Origin: CAZVXI01 sp964631295
Lineage (GTDB): Bacteria > Planctomycetota > Phycisphaerae > Phycisphaerales > SM1A02
NCBI GenBank assembly: GCA_964631295.1
Contig: CAZVXI010000143.1
Location: forward strand, 1-8,258
DNA length: 8,258 nucleotides
Reading direction: 5' to 3'
A program made the position numbers and the translations under genes. Numbering within the stretch: position 1 is the first letter of the stretch; every line of letters begins with the position of its first letter. The notes beneath the pieces are model-generated. The model had not been told where the DNA came from and made no database searches. It saw only the letters and a list, made by a program, of their open reading frames with translations. This document shows, piece by piece, positions 1 through 6,874 of the stretch.

Positions 1-72
1 GCACATGCCAGCGGATTATCGGCCCCGGAAGTTGATCGGGAGTGCGGGTTGATCATCTTTCGCAAGCCCTGA
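1..72 (+). CDS. possible 3' end of an upstream gene (partial)
   Basis: Reading frame 1 is open from the window edge to a TGA at 70-72 and encodes 23 residues ending in GLIIFRKP. It is the longest forward frame entering from the left edge. The mix of charged and hydrophobic residues looks protein-like, but so short a piece cannot be assigned to a family. An 86-bp gap separates it from the ATG of the PilZ gene, and no terminator with a T-run follows it. It could equally be a chance open frame. Confidence 0.3.
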   Translation, partial: AHASGLSAPEVDRECGLIIFRKP

Positions 73-157
73 GGCTGCAGCCATCTGAAACGTGCTGATC
101 GAATGAAGGCAGCACTCGCGCACGCCGATCCAAATCCGTCAAGCGACCGTTTTTCCG

Positions 158-1060
158 ATGTCGCGGAGAGGTGTCTTACGCGTGCCAGCAAAGCGATCCA
201 GAACAGTCGGGTGGCGTCAGTGCCTCGAAGACCTTGGCCAGCGCGACGGGGCGATAGAGATCGCCGTCGCGCGCGATTTTGACGATGACGGGCCGTGCGC
301 CAGTCACATCATGTGGCGTGTGCGTCTGTTGCAGGTCACGGATGAAGAGATCGTTGTCGAGGTACCGTCCACGATGGGCCAGACAGTGCCGCTCAACGAC
401 GATGTTCAGTTGATCGCCATCTTCTCGGTGGGGCAGAACCGCTGGATGTTCCGAACAGAGACGCTGGGCGGCACGAGTGTGCAGTTGAATCATCGTCACA
501 CACTTCGCGCTGTGCGATTGCGTATGCCAGAGCAGGTCGAGCGATGTCAGCGACGAAACTACTACCGAATCGAGACAACAACGCTCAATCTGCCTCGGAT
601 TCAGGTGTGGCCGCTACTTGATCCGAAGTCCGTTGTCCTCGCAGAGCGTGCCAATGAAATCGCATTCGAGGAGTCACTCACAGAACTTGAAGAAGGACAT
701 GATCCTGATCCGTTTGTGCTCACGCAGGAAACGCGCCCGGAGCTCGGGCCGAAACTGACGGCCACGCTGCTCAACCTCGGCGGCGGCGGCATGGGTCTGC
801 GCGTTGGCTCTGATCAGGTCGCTGCGTTCCAGAGGCACCGCCTGTTCTGGTGTTGCATCGAAATGCCCGAAGACATGGTGCAGCCGATCTACGTCAGTGC
901 AAAACTGACGCATACACACATGGACTCTGAGCAGCGCACCTACGCGGGTATGGCGTTCGACTTCTCATTCAATCCAGGCCATCAGCCATTCGTGGTTGAT
1001 CAGATCTGCCGGTACATTGCCGAGCAGCAGCGGCGGCAACTGAAACGAGCGGCGGGCTGA
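158..1060 (+). CDS. PilZ-domain protein, YcgR/flagellar-brake-like c-di-GMP receptor
   Basis: A 300-residue soluble protein with two apparent domains. Residues about 25-125 are rich in beta-strand-like segments, as in the N-terminal domain of YcgR-type flagellar brake proteins. The C-terminal half carries the PilZ signature: an RxxxR motif (R133-N-Y-Y-R137, inside CQRRNYYRIE) and a glycine-rich N206-L-G-G-G-G211, matching (D/N)x(S/A)xxG except that Gly replaces Ser/Ala. The later strand ending YAGMAFDF (262-269) and the basic C-terminal helix (about 278-298) also fit. PilZ domains bind cyclic di-GMP through these motifs, and YcgR-type proteins then slow the flagellar motor; that role here is inferred. 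About 68 residues, including an acidic stretch (165-185), separate the two motifs, more than usual. The start is uncertain: ATG 158 has no clear ribosome binding site, while GTG 182 has GGAGAGG 10 nt upstream and would give 292 residues. The 3' end overlaps pabB antisense. Confidence 0.72.
   Translation: MSRRGVLRVPAKRSRTVGWRQCLEDLGQRDGAIEIAVARDFDDDGPCASHIMWRVRLLQVTDEEIVVEVPSTMGQTVPLNDDVQLIAIFSVGQNRWMFRTETLGGTSVQLNHRHTLRAVRLRMPEQVERCQRRNYYRIETTTLNLPRIQVWPLLDPKSVVLAERANEIAFEESLTELEEGHDPDPFVLTQETRPELGPKLTATLLNLGGGGMGLRVGSDQVAAFQRHRLFWCCIEMPEDMVQPIYVSAKLTHTHMDSEQRTYAGMAFDFSFNPGHQPFVVDQICRYIAEQQRRQLKRAAG
165..171 (+). promoter_or_regulatory. candidate Shine-Dalgarno for a GTG start at 182
   Basis: GGAGAGG lies 10 nt upstream of GTG 182, which is in frame with the PilZ gene. 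No purine-rich site precedes ATG 158. This favours the shorter start, which loses only a basic 8-residue leader outside any domain. Confidence 0.35.
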
Positions 1061-2465
1061 CTGTTGTTGATGCATTCTGAAGTCGACGCAAGACAGCAGC
1101 TTTATCCTCAGTCTCAGCGAACTCCCGCGCCGGGTCAGAGTCTGCGACGATTCCTGCTCCTGTGCCGTAACTTGTGACAGCGTCTTCCAGCCGATCATAC
1201 CTGCCATTGGCGCGTTGCCCGTCCAGTGTGACCGTTCGGATCGCAACGTTGAAACACGCGTTGCCGCACACGCTGGCGAACCCGATCGAACCGCAGTATG
1301 CGCCACGTGGTTCCGATTCAAGATGCTCGATAATCTGCATGGCGCGAATTTTCGGCGCGCCGGTGATCGAGCCTGCCGGGAACGTCGCGGCGAGAAGATC
1401 GTACAACCGCGCATCCGAGCGAAGCTGGCCTCGAACTTCTCCCACACCATGCAGAATTGTTGGGTGCGATTCAACGATGCGGCCATGAGGTACAATCACA
1501 GAACCGATGTCGCACACTCTGCTGAGATCGTTGCGCATCAAATCAATGATCATGTTGAGTTCAGCGGTGTCTTTTGTCGATTGCAACAACGCCTCGCTGT
1601 CTTGATTTCCATTCGCCTGCGTGCATTGGCGACGCGTTCCCTTGATCGGCCGCGTGACAATACCACGGGTCGAGCCGTTCACCTCGGCAAACAACTCGGG
1701 GCTCATCGACACGATGGCTCGGCCGTCGGGTAACTCAAGATGTGCGCCGTACCATGCCTCGCTCACATGCTGCGCACAGGAACTCAGACGCCGAACCGAC
1801 CCGTCAAACGTACCCCGCAGCATGCGGGTGATGTTTGCCTGGAAGATATCGCCTGCTGCGATCAGTTCCTTCGTTCGAATAACGAGTTGTTCATAATCAT
1901 CGCGGGTGACAGTTGGAAATCGCGCGGACCAATGACATGCAGCGGAGTCTCCGTTGGTCTGCCGATCGATAGCGTCGCGCAGCAACTCGGTATCTCCGAT
2001 GGAATACCATGATTGCTGTACATGATCGAAGACGAGTGCGCGAGGGCACCAGGCCAACGCATACAGGGGCCAGTTTCCGTGAGACATGTCAGTCGGCCTG
2101 CGGCGTGTCGCAGCCGGCTCGAACAGCGGCCCAAGTTCGTACGAGAGTGTTCCGATCCACCCACCTTTGAAAGGTAGTTTCGAGTCACAGCATGCGACCG
2201 GTTCGGAGAGTTCAAGCGCATGAGCCAGCGTCTCAAGCGGTGAGGCCTTCGGCTCGGCTGGCACGTCGACTGGCAGCGCGCCGGCTGAATGCGCGCCGAG
2301 CGCTTCACCAATCAGCCAGCCGGCAGGCTCTGCGAAGATTGACCATCTCGCCCATCGTGCGTGCTCGCGTCCCGACCAGAGCGACACGAGTTGGCGGCCC
2401 CGCGGCCAACGCTCAACCAGCATGCGAGGATCAGCGGACCACGGAATGGCAGCGGATGGATTCAT
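969..2465 (-). CDS. pabB: aminodeoxychorismate synthase component I (PabB)
   Basis: A 498-residue chorismate-binding enzyme. With a glutamine amidotransferase partner (PabA), it aminates chorismate to 4-amino-4-deoxychorismate, the precursor of p-aminobenzoate and folate, in the cytoplasm. The PIKGT motif (273-277) carries Lys275, which is typical of PabB; anthranilate synthase has PIAGT. Other family motifs are GGWIGTLSYELG (101-112), GDIFQANI (205-212), SPELF (255-259), DLMRNDLSR (308-316), GSITGAPKIRAM (365-376) and GTGAGIVADSDP (435-446). An N-terminal LVSLWSG (26-32) resembles the Trp-pocket strand of PabB. The frame stays open upstream to 2708, but that extension would run into divergent ppdK, so ATG 2465 is preferred, although no Shine-Dalgarno is visible. 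The last 35 residues or so, after the ETEDKAAVLRRL helix, lie beyond the usual domain end and partly overlap the PilZ gene. No pabA or pabC lies alongside. Confidence 0.9.
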   Translation of the reverse strand: MNPSAAIPWSADPRMLVERWPRGRQLVSLWSGREHARWARWSIFAEPAGWLIGEALGAHSAGALPVDVPAEPKASPLETLAHALELSEPVACCDSKLPFKGGWIGTLSYELGPLFEPAATRRRPTDMSHGNWPLYALAWCPRALVFDHVQQSWYSIGDTELLRDAIDRQTNGDSAACHWSARFPTVTRDDYEQLVIRTKELIAAGDIFQANITRMLRGTFDGSVRRLSSCAQHVSEAWYGAHLELPDGRAIVSMSPELFAEVNGSTRGIVTRPIKGTRRQCTQANGNQDSEALLQSTKDTAELNMIIDLMRNDLSRVCDIGSVIVPHGRIVESHPTILHGVGEVRGQLRSDARLYDLLAATFPAGSITGAPKIRAMQIIEHLESEPRGAYCGSIGFASVCGNACFNVAIRTVTLDGQRANGRYDRLEDAVTSYGTGAGIVADSDPAREFAETEDKAAVLRRLQNASTTVSPPLVSVAAAAARQCTGRSDQPRMADGLD

Positions 2466-2475
2466 CTCGATGGCG

Positions 2476-2481
2476 ATGATA
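2476..2481 (-). promoter_or_regulatory. candidate -10 element for pabB, near-leaderless
   Basis: On the minus strand TATCAT (5 of 6 to TATAAT) ends 10 nt before the pabB ATG. If used, transcription would begin only a few bases before the start codon, in keeping with the absence of a Shine-Dalgarno. I see no good -35 hexamer at the right distance, so this is weak. Confidence 0.2.
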
Positions 2482-2559
2482 TCCCGACCCGTGACTGACA
2501 GGGGGCACAGGCATTTGCTGATCGAGGTGAACCAAACATGAGCGCCAACGCCTGCTTGA

Positions 2560-2587
2560 TTGATCGCGATTGCGCCGATGCTACACT
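2560..2587 (+). promoter_or_regulatory. candidate sigma70-type promoter for ppdK
   Basis: TTGATC (2560-2565) and TACACT (2582-2587) are each 4 of 6 to consensus and are spaced by 16 nt. A TG dinucleotide one base before the -10 (2579-2580) makes it an extended -10. Transcription would start near 2594, about 40 nt before the ppdK ATG. It lies inside the pabB-ppdK divergent region. The assignment assumes a standard housekeeping sigma factor. Confidence 0.42.
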
Positions 2588-2621
2588 GCCCTGTTCTCCT
2601 TATCGAAACGCATGTCCCCCC

Positions 2622-2627
2622 GAAAGG
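2622..2627 (+). promoter_or_regulatory. ribosome binding site that sets the ppdK start
   Basis: GAAAGG sits 7 nt before ATG 2635. The other in-frame starts, 2560 and 2701, have no comparable site, and 2560 would fall within the candidate promoter. This decides the start in favour of 2635. Confidence 0.55.
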
Positions 2628-2634
2628 CAGCATT

Positions 2635-5385
2635 ATGAACGAGACGACGACAAAGGGTCGCCGGTCCTCTTCCAGTTCCCTCAGCAAGAAACGAACCACC
2701 ATGTCCAAGAAGACCGCGCGGTCCGGCCGGGGATCGACCGGCTCAAAACCCCGGATGATCTACTACTTCGGAAAGACCAAGTCCGAGGGGGACGGATCTC
2801 AGAAGACGCTGCTCGGCGGCAAGGGCGCGAACCTCGCCGAGATGACCAGCATCGGCCTGCCCGTTCCCTGCGGCTTCACGATTACCACCGACGTCTGTGA
2901 CCAGTACTACAAAGCAGGAGGCAAACTGCCCGCGTCGTTGATGGAACAGGTCCGCAAGAACGTTGCGATCATGGAGAAGGAAACCGGCAAAAGGTTCGGC
3001 GACAATGAGAATCCGCTGCTCGTTTCGGTGCGCTCCGGGGCTGCAATCTCCATGCCGGGCATGATGAACACCATCCTGAACCTCGGACTCAATGATCAGT
3101 CTGTCGACGGGCTCGCCAACGCAACGGGCAACGACCGCTTTGCGTACGATGCGTACCGCCGCCTGATCAATATGTACGGCGATGTTGTGATGGAAGTCGA
3201 TCACGAGCACTTCGAAGCAGCGTTCGACAAGATCAAGAAGAAATACAAAGTCACGGAGGATACGGATGTCCCCGCAGCCGGCCTTGCTGAACTTGTTGAA
3301 GCGTACAAGGCCGTGTACAAGAAGCACGCGAAGCATCCGTTCCCGCAGGACCCGCTCAAGCAACTCGAGTTGGCGATCGAAGCTGTCTTCAAGAGTTGGA
3401 TGGCGCCACGCGCGATCAAGTACCGCCAGGTTGAGAACATCAAGGGCCTGCTCGGAACAGCCGTGAACGTGCAGTCCATGGTGTTCGGGAACATGGGCAA
3501 AGATTCCGGCACCGGCGTGGCCTTCACCAGAAATCCATCGACGGGACAGAACAAGTTCTACGGCGAGTTCCTCGTGAACGCGCAGGGCGAAGATGTCGTC
3601 GCGGGCATCCGCACACCACGGCCAGTCGCGCAGATGCCCAAGTGGAGCAAGGTGGTGTACGACCAGTTGATCAAGATCAAGGACAAACTTGAACAACACT
3701 ACGCCGACATGCAGGACATCGAGTTTACAGTTGAGCGAGGCTCGCTGTACATGCTGCAGACGCGAACCGGCAAGCGAACGGGTGCTGCGGCAGTGAAGAT
3801 CGCCTGCGATATGGTCAATGAGAAGCTCATCGACAAGAAGAGCGCAGTGAAGCGGGTGCCGGCTGAAGATCTCACGCAACTGTTGCTTCCAAGTTTCTCC
3901 CCGGCTGCAAAGAAATCGGCGACGGTCATCGCCAAGGGGCTGCCCGCATCACCAGGTGCGGCAACCGGCAAGCTGGCGTTCACAGCTGATGAAGCAGTCG
4001 CTCGCACACTCGATGGCGAGAAGGTGCTGTTGGTGCGCAAGGAGACAAGTCCCGAGGATGTTGACGGCATGCATCATGCGGCAGGCATCCTCACCTCAAC
4101 CGGAGGCATGACCAGCCACGCGGCCGTTGTTGCCCGGGGGTGGGGTAAGTGCTGCGTTGCTGGTGCGGGGGATCTTCAGATTGACGCAAAGAAGCGCGCG
4201 GTCATTGTCAACGGCAAGCGATACAACCACAACGCGGTGCTCTCGATTGATGGCGCGACAGGCGAAGTGATGGAGGGTGAACTTGATCGCATCGCACCGA
4301 AACTCTCGGGAGACTTCAACACAATCATGAAGTGGGCTGATGAGTTCCGGACGCTTGGTGTTCGCACGAACGCAGATACACCCGCAGATTCAAAACGAGC
4401 TCGTGACTTTGGTGCCGAGGGCATCGGTCTGACGCGCACCGAGCATATGTTCTTCGAAGGCGATCGCATCAGCGTGATGCGAGAGATGATCCTCGCCGAC
4501 AACGAGTCAGATCGTCGGAAAGCACTGAAGAAACTGCTGCCGTACCAGCGCAAGGACTTCACCGGCATCTTCATAGCGATGAAGGGCCTTCCTGTCACCG
4601 TGCGACTGCTCGACCCGCCGCTGCATGAGTTCCTCCCGCATGAGCCCGCAGCCCAGCGTGAACTTGCCAAGGAGATGGGTGTGCCGGCGAGCAAGGTGAA
4701 GAACCGCGTCTCCTTCCTGCACGAGATGAACCCCATGCTTGGTCATCGCGGATGCCGCCTTGCTGTGACCTATCCGGAGATCCTGGAAATGCAGGTTACT
4801 GCGATTGTTGAGGCGATGATCGCGTGCAAGAAGAAGAAGATTGATGCCAAGCCGGAGATTATGATCCCACTTGCAGGGACGCGCGAGGAACTGGCGATCC
4901 TTCGTGAACGTGTGGAAGAGACGATCGCCGAAGTGAAGAAATCGAAGAAGTACACGGGCAAACTCAACATCCCGATTGGGACGATGATTGAAATCCCGCG
5001 TGCTGCGATCATCGCTGACCGCATCGCCGAAGTTGCCGACTTCTTCAGCTACGGCACCAACGATCTGACGCAGTTGACGTACGGATACAGCCGCGATGAC
5101 AGCGGCGGCTTCCTCCCGCACTACATTGATCAGGAGATCCTTCCACAGGATCCGTTCCAGTCGATCGACCAGGTCGGCGTCGGATCGCTCGTGGAGCACG
5201 CATCTGAAGCAGGACGCCGCACCAACGAGAAGCTCAAACTCGGCATTTGCGGCGAGCACGGCGGTGATCCGCAGTCGATCCGTTTCTTCCATCGAGTCGG
5301 GCTTGATTACGTCAGTTGTTCACCGTTCCGGGTGCCGATCGCGCGCCTTGTTGCCGCCCAAGCCGCATTGGCAGACGACAAGTGA
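2635..5385 (+). CDS. ppdK: pyruvate, phosphate dikinase
   Basis: A 916-residue enzyme that reversibly converts pyruvate, ATP and phosphate to phosphoenolpyruvate, AMP and pyrophosphate in the cytoplasm, so it can serve gluconeogenesis or PPi-linked glycolysis. Three domains are visible. The N-terminal ATP-grasp region has GGKGANLAEM (61-70), RSGAAISMPGMM (from 133) and QTRTGKRT near 385. The swivelling phosphohistidine domain has GGMTSHAAVVARG with catalytic His495 and the neighbouring Thr493 that is the regulatory target in plant enzymes. The C-terminal PEP/pyruvate TIM barrel has GLTRTEHMFF, LLDPPLHEF, NPMLGHRG, the metal ligands Glu786 (IEIPR) and Asp810 (GTNDLTQ), and Cys872 in GICGEHGGDP. 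All catalytic residues appear intact. The length slightly exceeds the usual 870-900 because of a Ser/Lys/Arg-rich N-terminal extension of about 45 residues. No regulatory kinase/phosphatase gene is adjacent. Its own promoter and terminator suggest a single-gene transcript. Confidence 0.97.
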   Translation: MNETTTKGRRSSSSSLSKKRTTMSKKTARSGRGSTGSKPRMIYYFGKTKSEGDGSQKTLLGGKGANLAEMTSIGLPVPCGFTITTDVCDQYYKAGGKLPASLMEQVRKNVAIMEKETGKRFGDNENPLLVSVRSGAAISMPGMMNTILNLGLNDQSVDGLANATGNDRFAYDAYRRLINMYGDVVMEVDHEHFEAAFDKIKKKYKVTEDTDVPAAGLAELVEAYKAVYKKHAKHPFPQDPLKQLELAIEAVFKSWMAPRAIKYRQVENIKGLLGTAVNVQSMVFGNMGKDSGTGVAFTRNPSTGQNKFYGEFLVNAQGEDVVAGIRTPRPVAQMPKWSKVVYDQLIKIKDKLEQHYADMQDIEFTVERGSLYMLQTRTGKRTGAAAVKIACDMVNEKLIDKKSAVKRVPAEDLTQLLLPSFSPAAKKSATVIAKGLPASPGAATGKLAFTADEAVARTLDGEKVLLVRKETSPEDVDGMHHAAGILTSTGGMTSHAAVVARGWGKCCVAGAGDLQIDAKKRAVIVNGKRYNHNAVLSIDGATGEVMEGELDRIAPKLSGDFNTIMKWADEFRTLGVRTNADTPADSKRARDFGAEGIGLTRTEHMFFEGDRISVMREMILADNESDRRKALKKLLPYQRKDFTGIFIAMKGLPVTVRLLDPPLHEFLPHEPAAQRELAKEMGVPASKVKNRVSFLHEMNPMLGHRGCRLAVTYPEILEMQVTAIVEAMIACKKKKIDAKPEIMIPLAGTREELAILRERVEETIAEVKKSKKYTGKLNIPIGTMIEIPRAAIIADRIAEVADFFSYGTNDLTQLTYGYSRDDSGGFLPHYIDQEILPQDPFQSIDQVGVGSLVEHASEAGRRTNEKLKLGICGEHGGDPQSIRFFHRVGLDYVSCSPFRVPIARLVAAQAALADDK

Positions 5386-5407
5386 CTCGCATCTGACACT
5401 GGCCACC

Positions 5408-5436
5408 AAAAGCCCGCGCCCGCCGCGGGCTTTTTC
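5408..5436 (+). terminator. intrinsic terminator after ppdK
   Basis: AGCCCGCG (5411-5418) and CGCGGGCT (5424-5431) form a perfect GC-rich stem with a 5-nt loop. Three more A-T pairs extend it at the base (A 5408-5410 with T 5432-5434), and a run of five T follows. It begins 22 bp after the ppdK stop, a classical rho-independent terminator, and separates ppdK from the lipoprotein genes. Confidence 0.9.
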
Positions 5437-5520
5437 TTGCGCTGATTGTGGAATACCCCAGGGCGACCGGTGTCACATTGGCAAGCGGGTGTCGGCCCGC
5501 GAGCTTTGTTCAGAACGCAA

Positions 5521-5526
5521 GGGAGG
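5521..5526 (+). promoter_or_regulatory. ribosome binding site of the 274-residue lipoprotein
   Basis: GGGAGG lies 5 nt before ATG 5532 and 11 nt before the in-frame ATG 5538. It rules out the longer open frame from 5448, whose extra residues would put a non-signal sequence before the lipoprotein signal peptide. Confidence 0.6.
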
Positions 5527-5531
5527 TTGGC

Positions 5532-6356
5532 ATGGAAATGAACTGCACGCGACAGAATCGAGTGGGTGTTGCCCGCGCATCATTGGCTTCGATGTTGATT
5601 GCGATCGCCTCCGCTGGTTGTGCGCAGTATCGCACACCGGGCGATGCTGCGAACTTCAGAGCCATGGGCATCACCCTGGAAACACAGGACGAACTGACCC
5701 AACCATCGATCGCCCGTCGCCTCGCTGTCAAACCCGCGGCAGATTTTCCAACGAGACTCGCCATTGCTCGCGTGCAGGATCGCGGATACCACTCGTATTC
5801 GACGCGTGGTTACGGGAGCGGCGACTTTACGATTATCACAGAGCGCGACATCGAGCCCGACGACACGTTTGATCGGATCGCCGATCTTCCGATGGTGCAG
5901 GGTGTGGCCGCGATGAATCGTCTGATCCTGCCAGAAAACTTCCACAACGAGCAAGACCTGCGGTGGGCGGCCGCCCAGTTGCATGCCGACATACTTCTTC
6001 TCTACACGCTCGATACCGACTTCGACGTTGAACACAAACTTGCGCCGCTTGCAGTGTTCACATTGGGGCTCTTCCCACAGGAAGAGGCGCGCGTTTCGTC
6101 CACTGCCTCAGCCATTCTGCTCGACACACGCACGGGCTATGTCTACGGGCTTGCTGAATCGACATCGCATACCACGCAACTGGCAAACTCGTGGACGAGC
6201 ACAAGCGCGATCGACCAGTCGCGCCGACGCGCTGAGCGTCGCGCGTTCGCCGACCTGCTCGCTGAGGTTGAGGATCTGTGGGCGCGGGTCGCGCAGGAAT
6301 ATGGTCCTCCAGCGACGGGATCGGATACATCCGATGACGCGATGGAGAAGGGGTGA
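5532..6356 (+). CDS. predicted envelope lipoprotein of unknown function
   Basis: A 274-residue protein with a lipoprotein signal peptide: basic residues (R7, R10, R15), a hydrophobic core (about 18-26) and ASAG-C with the lipidated Cys30. Gln after Cys30-Ala fits outer-membrane sorting. The mature part has alternating hydrophobic strands and helices: RLAIARVQD (75-83), a helix around 140-152, ADILLLYTLDTDF (152-164), a hydrophobic LAPLAVFTLGLFP (170-182), then TASAILLDTRTGYVYGLAES (191-210) and a charged C-terminal helix (228-256). This order, with a 'which compound is present, how is it displayed' layout of strands rather than catalytic motifs, loosely recalls the rhombotarget-lipoprotein or CsgG-like folds, but I cannot assign it. 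I see no catalytic residues or membrane spans after the signal. It follows the ppdK terminator, so it probably has its own promoter in 5437-5520, where I found no convincing hexamers. Confidence 0.75.
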   Translation: MEMNCTRQNRVGVARASLASMLIAIASAGCAQYRTPGDAANFRAMGITLETQDELTQPSIARRLAVKPAADFPTRLAIARVQDRGYHSYSTRGYGSGDFTIITERDIEPDDTFDRIADLPMVQGVAAMNRLILPENFHNEQDLRWAAAQLHADILLLYTLDTDFDVEHKLAPLAVFTLGLFPQEEARVSSTASAILLDTRTGYVYGLAESTSHTTQLANSWTSTSAIDQSRRRAERRAFADLLAEVEDLWARVAQEYGPPATGSDTSDDAMEKG

Positions 6357-6505
6357 CACGGAACATTCTCGATTCGGCAGGTCAGCCGACGCCGAGTTCT
6401 GCTGGACGGGCGGCGAATCAAATCGAATGATTGCCATGGAATAGCCGCTCACACCACCGTGTCAGAGAGAACAGGGGAGGGGTGTTTCTGGATGAGGGAA
6501 TCGAT
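6357..6505. other. 149-bp intergenic region between the two lipoprotein genes
   Basis: I see no terminator with a T-run and no convincing promoter pair. TTGCCA (6431-6436) is 5 of 6 to a -35 box, but no -10 hexamer follows at 16-18 nt. It ends with the ribosome binding site GAGGG (6494-6498), 7 nt before ATG 6506. The two lipoprotein genes could therefore share a transcript. Confidence 0.4.
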
Positions 6506-6736
6506 ATGAAACGCACACGATTGTTCATGCTTGGTGCCGGGCTCGTGGTGACCCTGGGGACTCTGGGCGGTTGCTCGAAGTCTTACCACATCGGGCATCG
6601 TGCCAGTTGGCATGGGGGAAGCTACGGCACGTCGTGGCATTCCGGGTACAAGCACTACAAGCACCATGGCCATTATGGGCACCATGGCCATCACGGTCAC
6701 TATGGCCACGGGCACCATCGCCCTCACTGTTATTGA
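6506..6736 (+). CDS. small histidine-rich lipoprotein, possible metal binder
   Basis: A 76-residue protein. Residues 1-22 form a lipoprotein signal peptide (KRTR followed by a hydrophobic core) ending in LGG-C with Cys23 as the lipidation site. Ser at the next position favours the outer membrane. The mature part is almost wholly His, Gly, Tyr and Ser/Lys: 17 of 76 residues are His, arranged as SWHGG/SWHSG, then KHYKHH and repeats of the type HHGHYG, HHGHHG, HYGHG, ending HCY. There is no recognisable fold. Dense His suggests binding of Ni, Zn, Cu or Co at the cell envelope, which is inference from composition only. ATG 6506 is chosen because GAGGG lies 7 nt upstream and the signal peptide starts there; the frame is open further upstream but without such a site. 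It follows another lipoprotein gene on the same strand. Confidence 0.72.
   Translation: MKRTRLFMLGAGLVVTLGTLGGCSKSYHIGHRASWHGGSYGTSWHSGYKHYKHHGHYGHHGHHGHYGHGHHRPHCY
6647..6721 (+). repeat. tandem codon repeats in the His-rich gene
   Basis: Two identical 9-bp units TACAAGCAC (6647-6655, 6656-6664) are followed by imperfect 18-bp units beginning CACCATGGCCAT (6662-6679 and 6680-6697), then shortened copies at 6698-6712 (CACTATGGCCACGGG) and 6713-6721. All unit lengths are multiples of three, so gain or loss of a unit would keep the frame. Confidence 0.8.
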
Positions 6737-6745
6737 CGCATCCTC

Positions 6746-6766
6746 GCCGGCTGACGCAAAGCCGGC
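6746..6766 (+). terminator. weak hairpin after the His-rich gene
   Basis: GCCGGCT (6746-6752) and AGCCGGC (6760-6766) can form a 7-bp stem with a 7-nt loop, starting 10 bp after the stop codon. No T-run follows, so it is not a standard intrinsic terminator; it could still stabilise a 3' end. Confidence 0.3.
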
Positions 6767-6874
6767 ATTGCTCTCCCCGGACGCTATCATCGGGTTCGGC
6801 GATACGGTCATATCGCGGTGAAGCGATCAGACCCTCGCGCGAGCCCGCTTTGATTTTTGAGGAGTGCCGAGGAC

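Noticed and set aside
2466..2708. 81-residue N-terminal extension of pabB
   Set aside because: It would overlap the divergent ppdK start and promoter, has no family similarity, and ATG 2465 gives a normal PabB N-terminus.
2538..2900. 120-residue forward frame overlapping the start of ppdK
   Set aside because: It lies in a different frame over the ppdK N-terminal coding region and has no domain or ribosome binding site.
2743..3879. 378-residue open frame on the minus strand inside ppdK
   Set aside because: It is fully antisense to an unambiguous PPDK coding region and its translation has no recognisable domain; it reflects codon bias of the real gene.
5479..5493. possible sigma54 promoter (TGGCAAG...)
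   Set aside because: The -24 half is fair, but the -12 half lacks the required GC at the correct spacing.
5448..5531. 28-residue N-terminal extension of the 274-residue lipoprotein
   Set aside because: It would bury the lipoprotein signal peptide, and GGGAGG directly precedes ATG 5532.
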